Source: Oxyruncus cristatus (lineage: Eukaryota; Chordata; Aves; Passeriformes; Cotingidae). From it: 64,000 nucleotides of DNA. The position numbers and the translations under genes were made by a program. The DNA is taken from assembly GCA_013399855.1 (NCBI GenBank), contig VXAY01004337.1, positions 1,947,662 to 2,011,661 of the forward strand, given 5' to 3'. Positions 1 through 12,893 of this stretch are shown here, in pieces; the stretch's first letter is position 1; every line of letters starts with the position of its first letter. Below the pieces are notes generated by a model. The model was not told the origin of the DNA. It saw only the letters and a list, made by a program, of their open reading frames with translations, and searched no databases.

Positions 1-2395
1 TTTCATTAGAGGCAGGTTTCTTCCCTTAAACACTTTCTGTGGGATCTTATTTTTGGCAGACGGGTCAATTTTCCTTTCCTACCATTTTCCCCTTGTGCCT
101 TCAATACACAAGAAAACTCTTAAATAATACACAGTTCTGACTTAAATTAACTCCAAACCTTTTTTAGTTCCTAACTCCACTGAGCCTTCTTTCCCACATG
201 CAAAAAAATTTGCCATTCTGAATCCTAAACCTTAGTTGCAGACCTGTTCCAAGTGATTTATAATTATCTAAGCAAAGATGATTTTTGACAGCCGGTTCCT
301 TTGTTATCCTGTAAGATTCTGAGTTTAAAGCAGTATCGTCTCTGATTGATATAGTGACCTTATAGCAGAAGAAGCAGACCTTCTTACCCAAAAATACGAG
401 GACTTTACAATTTCTTGTAGCATAACTTCCCAGACTATAGTACAAGTTAAAAACTCCTACCGACATATAATTCTTCCATCGTCTTACAGAGATCTCCACC
501 GGTACCCACAGCTGAGCCTGGGGAGATCCACAACAGATGGCTCTGACAGAAACATATTTTCCTCTCTATGCCTTCTGTTCATCACAAAGCTTCTGTTCCT
601 GTACCTATTCCCACCACAAAACCCTGTAAAACCTTTTCTTGACCTTCATGATTATACAGTTTCCCCATTAAATAAAAAAAAAAGCTTAAAAAGCAGAGAA
701 GCTTTGATGGCTATCTCGGCAGCACTCATATTTTACTTTGACTCTTGGAATGTTTGCTGTTTTTCTGAAGGCCACAGCTAACAGCAAGACTATCAGCTTG
801 CATTAAAGAAAAAATAAAAAAAAAGAAAAAAAGAAAGTGTTTGTCACCTGTATTTGTAGATTAAAGCTTGAAAATATGATTCAGATGCACCTGAACACTC
901 TGAAGCCAAAAAAGGAAATCAGGAGATACCTGAAATTACTTTTCTTAAAAGCCAGTGTAAGCAATGTCAAGAGGTTTGGACTCTGAGCCATGGTTTTTGA
1001 GAACTGAACCTGGTGGCAATACCACGCTAAATGGAGGGAGAGACAACTGAAGTCAGCTCAATGTGTGTACTCTGTAAAAGGAAAGGGAAACCTGCACACA
1101 GAACTGACCTGCTGAATCACAATCCTTGTATTAAAATTAGAAATAACCTTCTATCATTTCCACCAGGAATCATGAGATAAAGTAGATTTCATGACCTGAA
1201 AGTCTTCTTAAGCAGCAAGGAAAGTAATACAGAGCATACTTTCATATATAATAGACTTCAAAATAATTTATTACAGATGCAGTGATGTAGAAAATGGTTT
1301 AATCAACTACTGTATGCTCCTTATCTAGGGGTGTTTACCAGACTGTTAAGATATGTCAAATAAGCAACAAGGATCATGTCATCCTAATAGTGAAAATGCT
1401 GGAATAGTTCAATCTAAGAAGCAAATATATAGCAGAAGGAAAACCTTTCTTCCCTTGATCTCAAAAATCTCTGTGATACACTGTACTTGAAGCCAGTAAA
1501 GACAATACAGAATTTTCAGCGTTCCTTTTTGTGTGTATTAAATAATTAAATTAAATCAACTTGAAAAAGACACATAAGCATACAGTAGGTGTTAAAAGAG
1601 AAGTGTGTGCACTTCTGACAATTAAACTAATTACACAACTAGATATTTAAAACCTTAGCAACTAAGAAAGAGCTCATCCAAACACATAGAGCTGTAACTG
1701 TCTTCCTTTAGTTTCTGACCTAAAACATACTTTCTCTCCTTTGATCTTGCTTTTTATTGTTTTTCCCATCCCTGAATGTTAATAATACACTCGTGTCATT
1801 TTCCAGCTGGATATAGAGACCATGTGGATGCCATCTTGTCTTACTGATCACAAGGTTAGTGTAAATAAAACAACATAGAACATTAATAAGGAGGAGAATA
1901 ACATGTAATGCCACTTTGAAGAATTCATACCACTGTTATTCATCTTCTGTGATCATTTAATAGAGGAAGTGTCTGAGAGGACAGATGGGAATTGAAAGCA
2001 ATGCACTTGGAAGAAAATGGAGATTACAACTATCCCTCCAATAATTTGAAACTGATTCTCAAGCTTCTTCAAAAATAAATGCAGAGCTCAAGGTCAGAAA
2101 ATACATTACTTAGACTCAACCATTAGGATGCAGAACAGCACCATAGCAGATTTTGCTGTATGCAGATATCCTACATTTGTCTTCATCAGCAGTGGAGTAT
2201 CCAAGTTACTGCAAGTGTCTTGGAGTACTAGGATCAAGTAGTTAATTGATTGCAATATACAAGTAGCTATGGAATGGCAACAAAACTGCTGATACCCAGA
2301 TGGAGCCCAATGTCCCAGAGTAAATGAATTCAACAAACTTTTGTAGAAATTGTTATAGGGAATGGGAATGTTATCTCTGTGTGTATATATATGTG

Positions 2396-2426
<31 letters not shown>

Positions 2427-2520
2427 CAGAGGATTGGAAGGGTGATGATGTTTAGCTGTGATGTATTCAAAAGTGTGGGACCTGGTGTGACCAAAATGGT
2501 ATGGAGTAAGGGCTGAACAC
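1..2520. other. Intergenic sequence, no gene seen
   Basis: AT-rich sequence with no open frame that resembles a known protein and no paired splice sites around coding-like sequence. It contains only short A-rich runs and the microsatellite listed separately. Confidence 0.6.
2377..2426. repeat. TG/TA microsatellite
   Basis: Alternating purine-pyrimidine tract that begins with GT steps and continues as a nearly pure TA run, directly upstream of the LTR region. Such tracts are length-variable. Confidence 0.9.
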
Positions 2521-3109
2521 TGTTCTGCTTCTGGCTGGGATAGAGTTAATTTTCTTTTTAGTAGCTGGTACAGTGCTGTGCTTTGGATTTAGTATGAGAA
2601 TAATATAGATAACTCATTGGTGGTTTAGATGTTGCTAAGTAGTGCTTAGCCCCAGTCAAGGACTTTTCTGTTTTCTATGCTTTGCCAGTGAGGACTTGCA
2701 CGAGAAGCTGTGAGGGAGCATGGATAGGACAGATGACTCAAACTGGCCAAATGGATATTGCATATCCTAGAATATCCTGCCAGTATATAAACTGAAGGGA
2801 TATGGCCAGGAGCTGCTGATCGCTGCTTGGGAACGGGCTGGGCATTGGTGGTGAGCAGTTGGATTGTGCATCACTTGTTTTTCTTGGGTTTTGTGGGTTT
2901 TGTTCCCCGCTCTCTATGTCTCCCCTCTCCCCACCCCTCTCTTCATTACTGGTATTATTCTTGGTTCTATTATTTTATTTTACTTTATTTCAATTACAAA
3001 ACTGTTCTTATCTCAACCCACAGGTTTTAACTTTTTCCAAATCTCCCCCCTGCTGCTCCACTGGGGTGGGGGATGGTACCTAGTTGCTGTCTGGGGTTAA
3101 ACCTCTACA
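2521..3109 (+). mobile_element. Solo LTR of an avian endogenous retrovirus (ERVL-like)
   Basis: The segment starts with TGTTCTGCTTCTGGCTGGGA and ends with GGTTAAACCTCTACA, so it has the TG...CA termini of an LTR. It contains a TATA box (TATATAA, about 2784-2790) and, about 200 bases further on, a T-rich stretch leading to CTGTTCTTATCTCAACCCAC, the polyadenylation-side segment. This order sets the plus orientation. From memory the sequence closely resembles a high-copy LTR family of songbirds and other Neoaves; the family name needs a repeat-library search. No internal retroviral coding region is adjacent, so it is a solo LTR. I see no convincing target-site duplication (AACAC before, CCGAG after). 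Open frames inside it are fortuitous. Confidence 0.85.
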
Positions 3110-6100
3110 CCGAGTCACATGTGCCACTGCTGTTGGATTCTGACACTCTTTGGTAAGCCACATATGTAAGTGCTGGCCAACAATACAGTGGGGAAATGTT
3201 TCCATGACAATAAGCATCACTTCTTTCTCTCCCTTCCACTCCTACTTCTTCCTACCTCCTCCTGGCTTGCATTCACGATTGCTCTGCAAAAAAATAGTAG
3301 CTCACTGAAGATGCTTTTGGATACCAGCCTATGAAAAATGGTAACTCTGCTCTCCGGGTGACATGCTGTGGAGGAGGTAGGCAACCATGGAGAATCTTTA
3401 GTCCTGTTTGAGCAGGTAGACAAGATGAAGCTACTGGAATGACTGAGCTCAGAAAAGTTGGAAATGAACTTCTAGTTCTCCAATTCATAATTATCCCACA
3501 CCTCAATATCATTCAGAATACAATTTTTGAACAGCTTACTACACAGCCTTGCTTTCTTCAGAATCATTATTGCAGTCTGGTCTTGGGAGACAGAGTTGTC
3601 TTCTTTTGGATTGCTCAGTGTGTTTCTGTCGTCTGTGTTTTTGACCAGCAATAGTCTCTTTCTTACAGCTCTGCAGAAGCAGATGGGAGATCTAAAGTTT
3701 CAGCTGCCCTCAAACTGTATCATCTCCTGTGGGAGAGGGATAGACTGGGAGAGAATATGCATTCCCACTGCTTTGCTTGTACAAAGCTAGCAGCCGTTTC
3801 CTTAGGAAAGGATCTCACCTAGCAGTGAGACACCCTGACATTGAATGCAGCAATGCAGATAGGCAGCAGCAGTAGCTCTTCCAGCCCTACTTCTGCCTTT
3901 TAACAAGATGCAACACTGCATGATGACCAGATGCATAAGGAAAAGGCAAAAGTCAGGGATGCATTTTGCTCACTGTAAATCTCTCCCTGCACACTCTGGA
4001 CCAACTGTGCTGACTCCTCTCTCTCCTCCCTGCTCTGCTGTGTCTCTGTCTTGCAGCCCAGGATCAGTCACTCTGCTACTGATTGTTCTGGAGGTACAGA
4101 GAGGCGGCATTGGTACCAGGAGACTTAGCACAGCAGCTCCAGTAAAATGCAAAGGCAAGGGAGGCTGATTATGTCCTGTGTCCCCAGCAAGAAGAAGGCA
4201 GACCCTATATGGGCTGTTTAATGAAACTGGAGAAACACTTCTGTAGGATTAAACAAAGCAACCAGGTGGGATGCCAGGACTCTCTGCTCTTGCTTGATCC
4301 AGAACACTGTTTCAGCCTTCCCTCATGCCCTGGGCAGTAGCTGCCTTTACTATTTAGACTTAGGGGGTTTTAAAGGTGGAAAGTGAAAGGTGACCAAATT
4401 TAATGCAAACCACATCACTTCTTTCAATGCTGCTGGTCACAATCACATGTCTTGACTGTAGAGGCCCGCTAAGCCACCAAGGTGCAGGAGAACCTCTAGA
4501 TTAGTAGAGTAGACACACAGTTTGGGGTCCAGAGAAATGTTAATTTCCAATAGAAAGATCCAAGAACACGAGGTCTTGAGGATCCCAAGCTGTTACAGGG
4601 GCATTTCAATTATTTTCGGGTTTAATCCAAGCTTTCTTCTGTGTAATCCAGGACTCAATTCCTGTTCTCACGTGGGATGAACACCGGAAGACGCAACTGA
4701 GCTCCAGCTGTTTTATGGGTCTCTGAGTCCAGCCGACATGTATCAGCTTCTCTGGTTATGAAGAATTCTTCTTCCTCTTCTTCTTTGTCCTCCTCATTCT
4801 TATTTTTCTTCTTCTTGGTCATATTCACTCACCTTCTGAGAGTACTTTAAAAACTTCAGCCTTTATCCCTTGGTACTTCATCAGCGTAGCTCTATCGGTC
4901 ATGTGTCTTTCCAAACATGGCCCATTGAGAGAGCTCTAGAAAGAAGCCAAACTAGAACAGGCACAGAAAAGTAAAAAAACAAACAAACAAACAAACAAAA
5001 AAACAGCCCCAGGAAGTATTGAGCAGAATAGCAGCAGATTAATACCAAGGAAAACAGATATTGAGTTGGGTGTGAAAGTAAGTTTGCCTAACTTACACAT
5101 TTCTTACAACTTTACTAAACAGTTCATGTTGTAAGAAAACAAAAATCAAGTAATTCTCCTAGAAACTAGTAGGTGTGAAGAGCAGAGCCCTACTGTCATT
5201 CTGTGTAGCAGTTACACTGAAGAAAGCTGTTACTGAAAGAAATATGGGGCCATATCCTGCTGGTCTTATTTATTTTGGCAGTCTCTGGCAACTTGGTGGT
5301 TCATGTGAATAAATGAGAAGGATTTAGCTTGAGGTAACAGCAGGTAAGCCCTCAAGCAATGGGAGAATGGAAATGAGACTGCCCAAGATTAGAAATCTAA
5401 TGGTCTCCCTAGATTAATCTAAATACGTAAGACTGAAACTGTGTGGTGTTCAGCCTACTGTATAGCAATCCATCATTAAAAATAGAAGAGGCGGAGAAGA
5501 AAAATTAGAAAAAAACCCCGATTTCTCTGCAGATAGGTTTCTAAAAGGTACATTTCTCTAAAAAAAAGGCTGAAAGGATTTCATTTGCATATTTAATAAT
5601 TGCTTTTTAAAGATCTTTTCACTTCTTTGAAATTTGAAAGCATAAGGAATTTATTAGTAAAATGACATTTTGTATTGAATTTGAAAATATTCTAGCTTTG
5701 ATGATAACCTTTATACAACAAGATTTTTTTTTTATGTAGTCTTATTTAAAATTAATAGATATACATTCTGTGCAGCCAAATGTTTGATTTTCTACAAGTA
5801 CTGCTACCATTTTTGTTTCTTGTAAAAAATCTTTAGAACTATGCAGACACAGAATGGCCACCTTTTTTAATCTTTTCATAAACAAGCAGTCTTTTTTCAA
5901 GCAAATTTGTTAAAGGAAATTCAGTCTTGTACTATGAGTGTTTGAGGGAAGAGGTGGAATCTCACGAACACTTGAATTCACTGGTCTACATCAATACTTC
6001 TAAAATACATGAGAAAATCTGTAAAGAAACCTGTGATCTTGCTGTAATCAGTTCACCATGTTACAAGTATAATGTCTAGGGATGTTATTCTATAAAAGGC

Positions 6101-9100
6101 ATGGGAACTAGTTTTAGATACCTTATGGTACCTTTACATGGAACAACTGAGCCACCTTGTAGCCTGTCAGGTTCATTTCAAGTGTGCATAGTGTAAATCA
6201 TACTTTTCCCTTTTGCACTCCATTCCCTATAGTCATGGCAGTAACAGCTTGCACTAAAACTGTCGGTTTTATAGCAATGCATATGCTGTGCAAAAATGTC
6301 AGAGTGCATTTTCCTGATGTGCATGTCATGCATTGTTTTCATCAATCTTTTATTTTTAGGAAGGCAGGGAAAAAAGCTCTTTTTTCCTTTGCAGATGAGA
6401 AAAAAAAGAAAGAACGATTTAGTTAACTTTCCACATGACTTCCATTTTCTCCAGGAAGACAGAGCTGTGTTTCATCTTCTAGTGTATATTCTACATGCTG
6501 CACATTTGTTTCTAAAAATATTAAGAAAACCACATCACAGTGTCAACTGAATGTCCAGAGTATGCTCCTAGATCTCCTGTCTGACAGCTAAGTGTCTCTA
6601 CAATTATCGTTGTTTTTGCCAGTTTTTTACCTGCTTAGACTTCTGTGTCATACAAATGCTGCTTGGGAGAAAAGAGAGTAAGTGCATGCCTTTGAACATG
6701 ACACAGAGCTGATTAAAAACATAGGGAGAAAGTTAGAATTTTTGTGGAAGTTTAGAATATTTCATACCAGATTATAATCACTGCTTGTAGTGGAGTGATA
6801 GGTAGCGGAGTGTCCCAGTGGGATATTTTGGAAGCTGAAACAGGTAGACTGACCCTTCGTTTGAATGAGTACAGAGTGAACAGGTTCCATATAAAGACAA
6901 GTGGGTGACAGACATTGTTCCTTCCCCAAAAGTAGGAGTATTTCCCCCATTGCAATTTATGAATAGCACACTGTGTTTTTATATCAGCTCCCATTCAGAT
7001 TGACTTTCCATTCATGAGAGTAAAGCATATATGGATTTATTAGAGGGAGAAAAGGGAAAGTTCAGAGGGGCTATAACCACTTTCTTTCACCATCAGCATG
7101 ACCTGCTACAGCACGTGTCCCTCATCCCTGCACTTAAGATCTTGTGACATAACACAGCCTTCCTGTTTGCATTTTGCAGCTTTATCTTCCTGTGGAGGAA
7201 AACATTCAATTTTTTCTTCAATACTTTTCTCGTCACAGAAGAGCTGATAAAGTAAAAAAATTTTTGTTAATATGGATCAACATTAACAATTCAACACAGT
7301 ATTGTTCAAGATAAACTGTATGATCCTTGCAGAAAATAATTTGATATAACTGAGATCTGACCACTCTGGAGAATTAAGACCTTATTGCTTTACAACCATC
7401 AGTCTTAGACAGTCTAGGAAAAATGGCCCAATAAGACTAAAGAAATTAGAAATAAGTGAGGGATTGAATTCTTGAGAAAACTTCTCAGTTTCTAAAGGAC
7501 AGCCAAGAAAAGACAGGTAAATAGGTAGATTCATTTCACCTCACTTGAGACATTTGCAATACAAGTGCTTCCATCTGAGCTCATCATGCTAAAATCCCTT
7601 CATCTGAAGGAGACACTTCTAGATGTTGAGTCATCTGACCCATTTTAGATGTTGGCTTCAGGGTGAGATAATAATAGCACAGAAGACTCAATTTACCTCT
7701 ATAAAGGGAGTCTAGATGACCAGCTCAGACATAGGTGTGTACTAATTCATCATCAGGCAGAGCAACTTTTTCACAGAACAAAACAAGTTAAAAAATTGAT
7801 GCAGGTTCTACCACTACCTTTACCTTATGCAGTGAGATATCTCTATTTGCCAGAGATGTATGAGTCTGTTCTGAAAGACTGAGTCATTTTTAAGGGCTTA
7901 GCAGAAGCTTTTATCAAGCACACTGAATTTTCTTAAGAAGTAGTATTTCCTTAAACTGAGGTTACCAAGCTAAGTTCAGTTTCCAAGTAGCAACTTCTGT
8001 TCTCTCTCTGGAGTTTGGGTAACAAGTGATAGTTCAAAAAGATCCTGTAGGAGAGCTCATTCTGCTCAGTTTTGCCCCATGATCTGGACAGTCACTTCTG
8101 CAGCCCAATTACCTCTGGGAGACCATTGTCTCTGTCTTCCTTACCATGAAATTTCCAAAGTTTTCAAGGCATTAAAGTCCCTGAAGCCCTAGAGAAGATA
8201 AAACAAAACTGGATTTCTCTTACTAGACGCTGATGAATCTCCAAAAGCTCAACCTTCCCAAAGAAGTCCTCTTAGAAATTAAGAAGAAATCATAGCTGGC
8301 AAAGGGTATGTCTGTGGTATGTCAGAGATGAAATGGCAGCACAGAAGGTGAGAAAGTTGAATCTTGAGTACGCTGAAGGACATTCACACCACATTTTGAA
8401 GAATGGTCATATGGATACCTCACTTTTCTCTAACCGAACCTTCTCAAGCCTGAGCCAGAGCCTGCAGCTTCTTTTAGCCCCAGGTGGTGATTCACTGATG
8501 AGCCTTTTGGGCCATAGACCAACAGGGAGGTTGTGCTCCACACTGCTGACAGGGAAGGTTTGATAAAGCTTCTTTTAATCTGACTGAAAAACAACCTCCC
8601 ACAAACTGTTTGCTTTTTTGGACGCTGCACAACATATGTTCACCTTGGAAGGAGGTTGCTGCAGCAGAGAGAGCAACTTACCCACCAGTCCTTCAGGCTT
8701 ACACCCACAAGCCCCTGCTTTTTGCCACCTTCTATGATCCCTTCCCCAACAGCAGCTATTTTTATTCTAGTGAAAATATCAGCTGTGCACTAACTGGACC
8801 CATTTTCAGATCTCCTTTCCTATAGAAATGGTAACAGATACTGTACCCAAGTGCTTATAATTCATTCAGTGAAGGACTCTCAGCTGCAGTGGTGAAATGT
8901 CCCAAATAACAAATCACTGTCAGCTGAATTTATGTCATAATTTCTAATATGTTCTTTGAATTCTTTTCCTTATGGTGTATTTACTTTGACTGATTTGTCC
9001 TCTTGCAGCTGCTTTTTCCTTTCCATATTTGTGCTCATTTCAGTCATTTTGTGGTTTATGGGGGTTTTTTTGTGCCTTTCCCAATGTATCCCAATGGAGA

Positions 9101-12100
9101 TGGGAGAAGAGAGCAACTGAAGAAAAGAAACAGTGAAGTGGTGCAGAAAAGAAAAAGTGAAGTGATCAGCTTTTGTCTTCTGGCTTAAATCATTCTGATG
9201 GTTAACCAAGAGCCTAGTTTTGTTCTGCTGCCCTGATGGAAGGGGAGAGCTCATATATTGGGGGGTTGCTTTTTTTTTTAAATTAGCCTCAGCAAAAGCA
9301 AAGCAGAAGTCAGTATGTGTTTCTCCATAATGCTGGTGAATATGGTGAATACACCTTCTTTACAATTCCCTTCTATTAAAAAAAAATACTGTATAATTAA
9401 CAAGGATTTTGTGTCTTTGTTTTCCATGCTTTTATTAGCATGAGAGACCACAGCCTGTGCTGCAGCAGCATAATTACTCTGGTTCAGAAAGGAAAAATAA
9501 AATTCCTTAGAATTTAATTGGCTAAGCTGAATTAATGTCCTTCCTGGTCCTAATCAGAAACAATACAAGGAAAAATTAAAGCAAGAATTATCCATTTCCT
9601 GCAAAATTTCTCAAACTATGCTAATGCAGCCATTAATTGCTGAAGCCATTTTATGACTGGACATGCAATAAAACAATTTAGCAATTTTAGAAACCTTAAT
9701 CACTGTCTCTGCCTGTTTATGTCACAGTACTAGAAGTTTCTACCTAATAAGTTCCTCAGCTAGCATGGAAGGTGCTCACAGGTGAGAGAAACAGTAACAG
9801 TCAGTTAAGTCACTGAATGTGAATTTTCAGCCTCTAGTCATAATAGCCTTATAAATAGATTAAATAATTAAGGCAGGCTTAGGGCTATAGGAACTATGGG
9901 ATGGGGTTTTTAAGCAGAGATTGACAAGAAACAAAATGTAACGAGCTTTGCAGATGTCTCTCAACCTGCCTGGCTTCAGTGGCACAGAGTCTTGTTGAAA
10001 GAGGATGATGTTTGATGGGTGGCATCACAGCTTTACAGGCTGGTCTGGCCAGTAAAGGAGAAGACAAAAGTCCAGTATTAGTAAGGATCATCATGCCAAG
10101 TGCACAGAGGTGGCCTACACCATGGTGAGCTTATCATTATTGCTTGGTAAGTATTTAGTAGAAGCACAAGGGAAGAAGATTCATTAGTGAAAACAAATGC
10201 ATATTATTTAAAATCGAGTGCTCTTCTCTGTGGGTGTTTTCATGCACAGTAAACAGATATTTTCAAATCTCACTAAGTTTCTGAATATGAAAGTTCTTTA
10301 CACCTATTTAGACTCAATCCTCTGCATATAACGTGTATACACAGGGGATTTCTGAGAAAGTCACGCAGCAATCTGTGGAGAGGTGTATTTGGAATGCCTG
10401 GATGTGTATTCAAGTGCCTGACAAGGAACTTTGGGTTGGTTGAGGGGGTGTGAGGTGCAGCCAAACATCTGTGGGCAGCTCATATGCAGCATGAGCTGCT
10501 CTGACACATCCTGTAGAAGAATATGTCAGAAAGGGGAAACAAGACTCAGAAAACACAGGAACCACCACCTTGCATGATTCGTATCAACTATTACTTCAGT
10601 AACAGAAAAGTCAGAGTACCTACAGAAAGTGAGGAAACACGGAGAGTGTTACAAAGATGAGAGGAGGAAACAATATGAACAATCCCATATCTTTGGGCTG
10701 GACTCCTAGAGCTTGGATCCAAGATTTTCCTTCTCTGTCACATGTGAGGATGTGTGGGCTCACCAAAGAGCAAGGTTTCTAGTTCTGATAGAGGTAGGAC
10801 TGTGTTTTTTGAAGTGAGCTAGATAAGAATTGGGGACATTAAGGACCTTCTTGATGCCACAGCCAAAACATAATCTGGAGTGGAAGCTGCCAGTCAGAGT
10901 GCTATGAAAAGAGCTTTGGCTCTGAAAACCAGTTCTTAAACTTTTTAGAACCAGTGGGTACTTTTTATTTACACTTTCAGACTTACAGTCTGTATCTGAG
11001 GACGAGGATCCTGATTACCCTGTGCCTCATCTCATGGGACTTTTCTGAAGATTGTTTTTCATATGTGGAATGTTTTGATGTGATAATAAAAGCCACTATG
11101 GAAATGAAAAGTTACTGCCTGAGAGGATTCAGAGTGTTCAGGAAATCAGGCATTAGACCCCATCTGCATGTATGTGTTTCTCCCTCCCTGGTCAATAATC
11201 CCTTCCCTAATCTGAGAAACTCTCCTTTGAAGTCTGGTATATATGTTCTTGTTTTAAAAAAAAAAAGCAAAAGAGGGAAATTAATATTATGCAATGAAAT
11301 TCTGTACATTATAAAATTGTTAACAAGTTTTGGGTGACATATACATATAGTCTAAAGATGTTTGCTATCAGTCTTAGGGCTCTCTTTCCAGCATAGAGGG
11401 ATATGTGACCTTCGTTGACCATTTCCTCCAAACTTGCTTCTGAGCTGTTGCTTTCCTGTCCTTATCCTCATACTGTTTCTTCTCCAGCTCTGGACTGACG
11501 AGTACAAGTGTTTTTGTTATTTCTGTAGCTCTTTCTAATTTGCTCTCAAGATTCTTTGTCAAGTCTCTTTCCTCTCCATTCAGTACAATCATGTTTTGTT
11601 TTAAAGAAGATCTGTATTTTCATATCTCAAGTTTTTCATTTCAGGGCTAGTTTTCCTTACAGAAGAATCCTTCCTTCATTTTCTCTCCAGTCTCCCTCTT
11701 CCTGCCTAGTAATACCCACTATCAGTCTTCACATTAGGGTCATCCAAACTTTTCATCATATCTTTGCTTACTCCCTAGTCTCTGGTCTCCTTCTCCAGGC
11801 TGGTGGGCAAAACAGTATCTTTCTCAATGAATGGCAGGGCTGCTTTTGCCGAAACTGTTAAAACAATCTTGCTGAGGGGCTATAATCTCAGGATGAAGAA
11901 TTTCAAACAAAACAGACTTTAACTTGATCATAAAAGTTGCTTACAATGGTCTTTTAAAATCAGGAAGCTTTTATGGTACGTAGTGCTACAGGCCCCAGGT
12001 ATACTGAAGAGTCAGTTCCCTAAGATTACTGAAGCAAAGTAATCTATTAAAAGTAATATACTGCACCAGATACACTTATTCTAATTTTTAAAACAGAAAG

Positions 12101-12778
12101 TTTCATGGCCAATATTAATTTTCTTTTGCTACAATACATGGTTTTATTTCATGCTTCATTAACAAGTATGGGTGTTCTTGACACCAACTCAGCTCTTTCC
12201 GACTAGGTCTCATGCATTCATGCTCTTCCTCCTACAGAGCAAAACAGGAGGACAAGGTAACTGTTAAGAAAAAAAGGGACATCACTTACTACTTGTAGGC
12301 CTGAGAATTTTTAGTCTCTATTTACAAACGATTCCCAGCCTGGCAATTTCCTTAAGGTGGAGGTGGACAGCCTGCAACTAACCAACCCAGAATGTCCAGA
12401 GCCCATATCCCTCCTCCTTCCAGACCCTCCTTGAATGCTCTCCAGCAGCTGCCCCAGGGCAAACAGATTGTTCTGGAGGTGGCACTGGGTCACTGCGTCT
12501 CCTGAGGCTTGGCTGCCTCATGTCCTGTCCATCTCCTATTGTGGCATGGGGTCCCCAGGAAGGTGCAGCTGAACCCATCCATCCCACAGCCCTGACCTGC
12601 CCAAACCACTGAACTGGAGAAGGCTGGGAAGGAGCCCTGTGACTATTCTGTAACTACTAGGCCACTGCTGTCTGCTTTCTTTGCCAGGGTCAGTCTTGTG
12701 GCAGCAGGTAGGGTTTACCTGCACATAACACACAGTGGATCCAGAAGCAGTGAATGCTGCACCAGGCAGCTGTAGAAC
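3110..12778. other. Intergenic sequence, no gene seen
   Basis: No supported gene. Open frames are under 100 codons, have random-like composition and lack family resemblance. Apart from the AAAC microsatellite and a pyrimidine-rich CTT stretch near 4760-4825, one AT-rich block (9430-9720) has features of conserved noncoding DNA and is reported as a finding. Confidence 0.55.
4973..5004. repeat. AAAC microsatellite
   Basis: A short array of CAAA units flanked by A-runs. Confidence 0.9.
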
Positions 12779-12893
12779 GTGCTGTAGAACGTGGCACTTA
12801 ATATTCTGGTCTAGTTGACAGGGTGGTGATCAATCAAAGGTTGGACTTCATGATCTTGGAGGTCTTCTCCAACCTAAATGATTCTATATGTTG
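12779..12893 (+). mobile_element. CR1 LINE, 3' end fragment
   Basis: The stretch reading GTTGGACTTCATGATCTTGG, then GAGGTCTTCTCCAACC and ATGATTCTATATG, matches the well-known 3' terminus of chicken repeat 1 in the sense direction. Only the last hundred or so bases are recognisable, as expected from 5' truncation. An 11-12 bp duplication (CTGTAGAACGTG) lies at its upstream edge. I could not classify the 400 bases before it. Confidence 0.85.

Noticed and set aside
10954..11337. 127-codon plus-strand open frame
   Set aside because: No domain, signal or coding-like composition, no splice context; consistent with chance.
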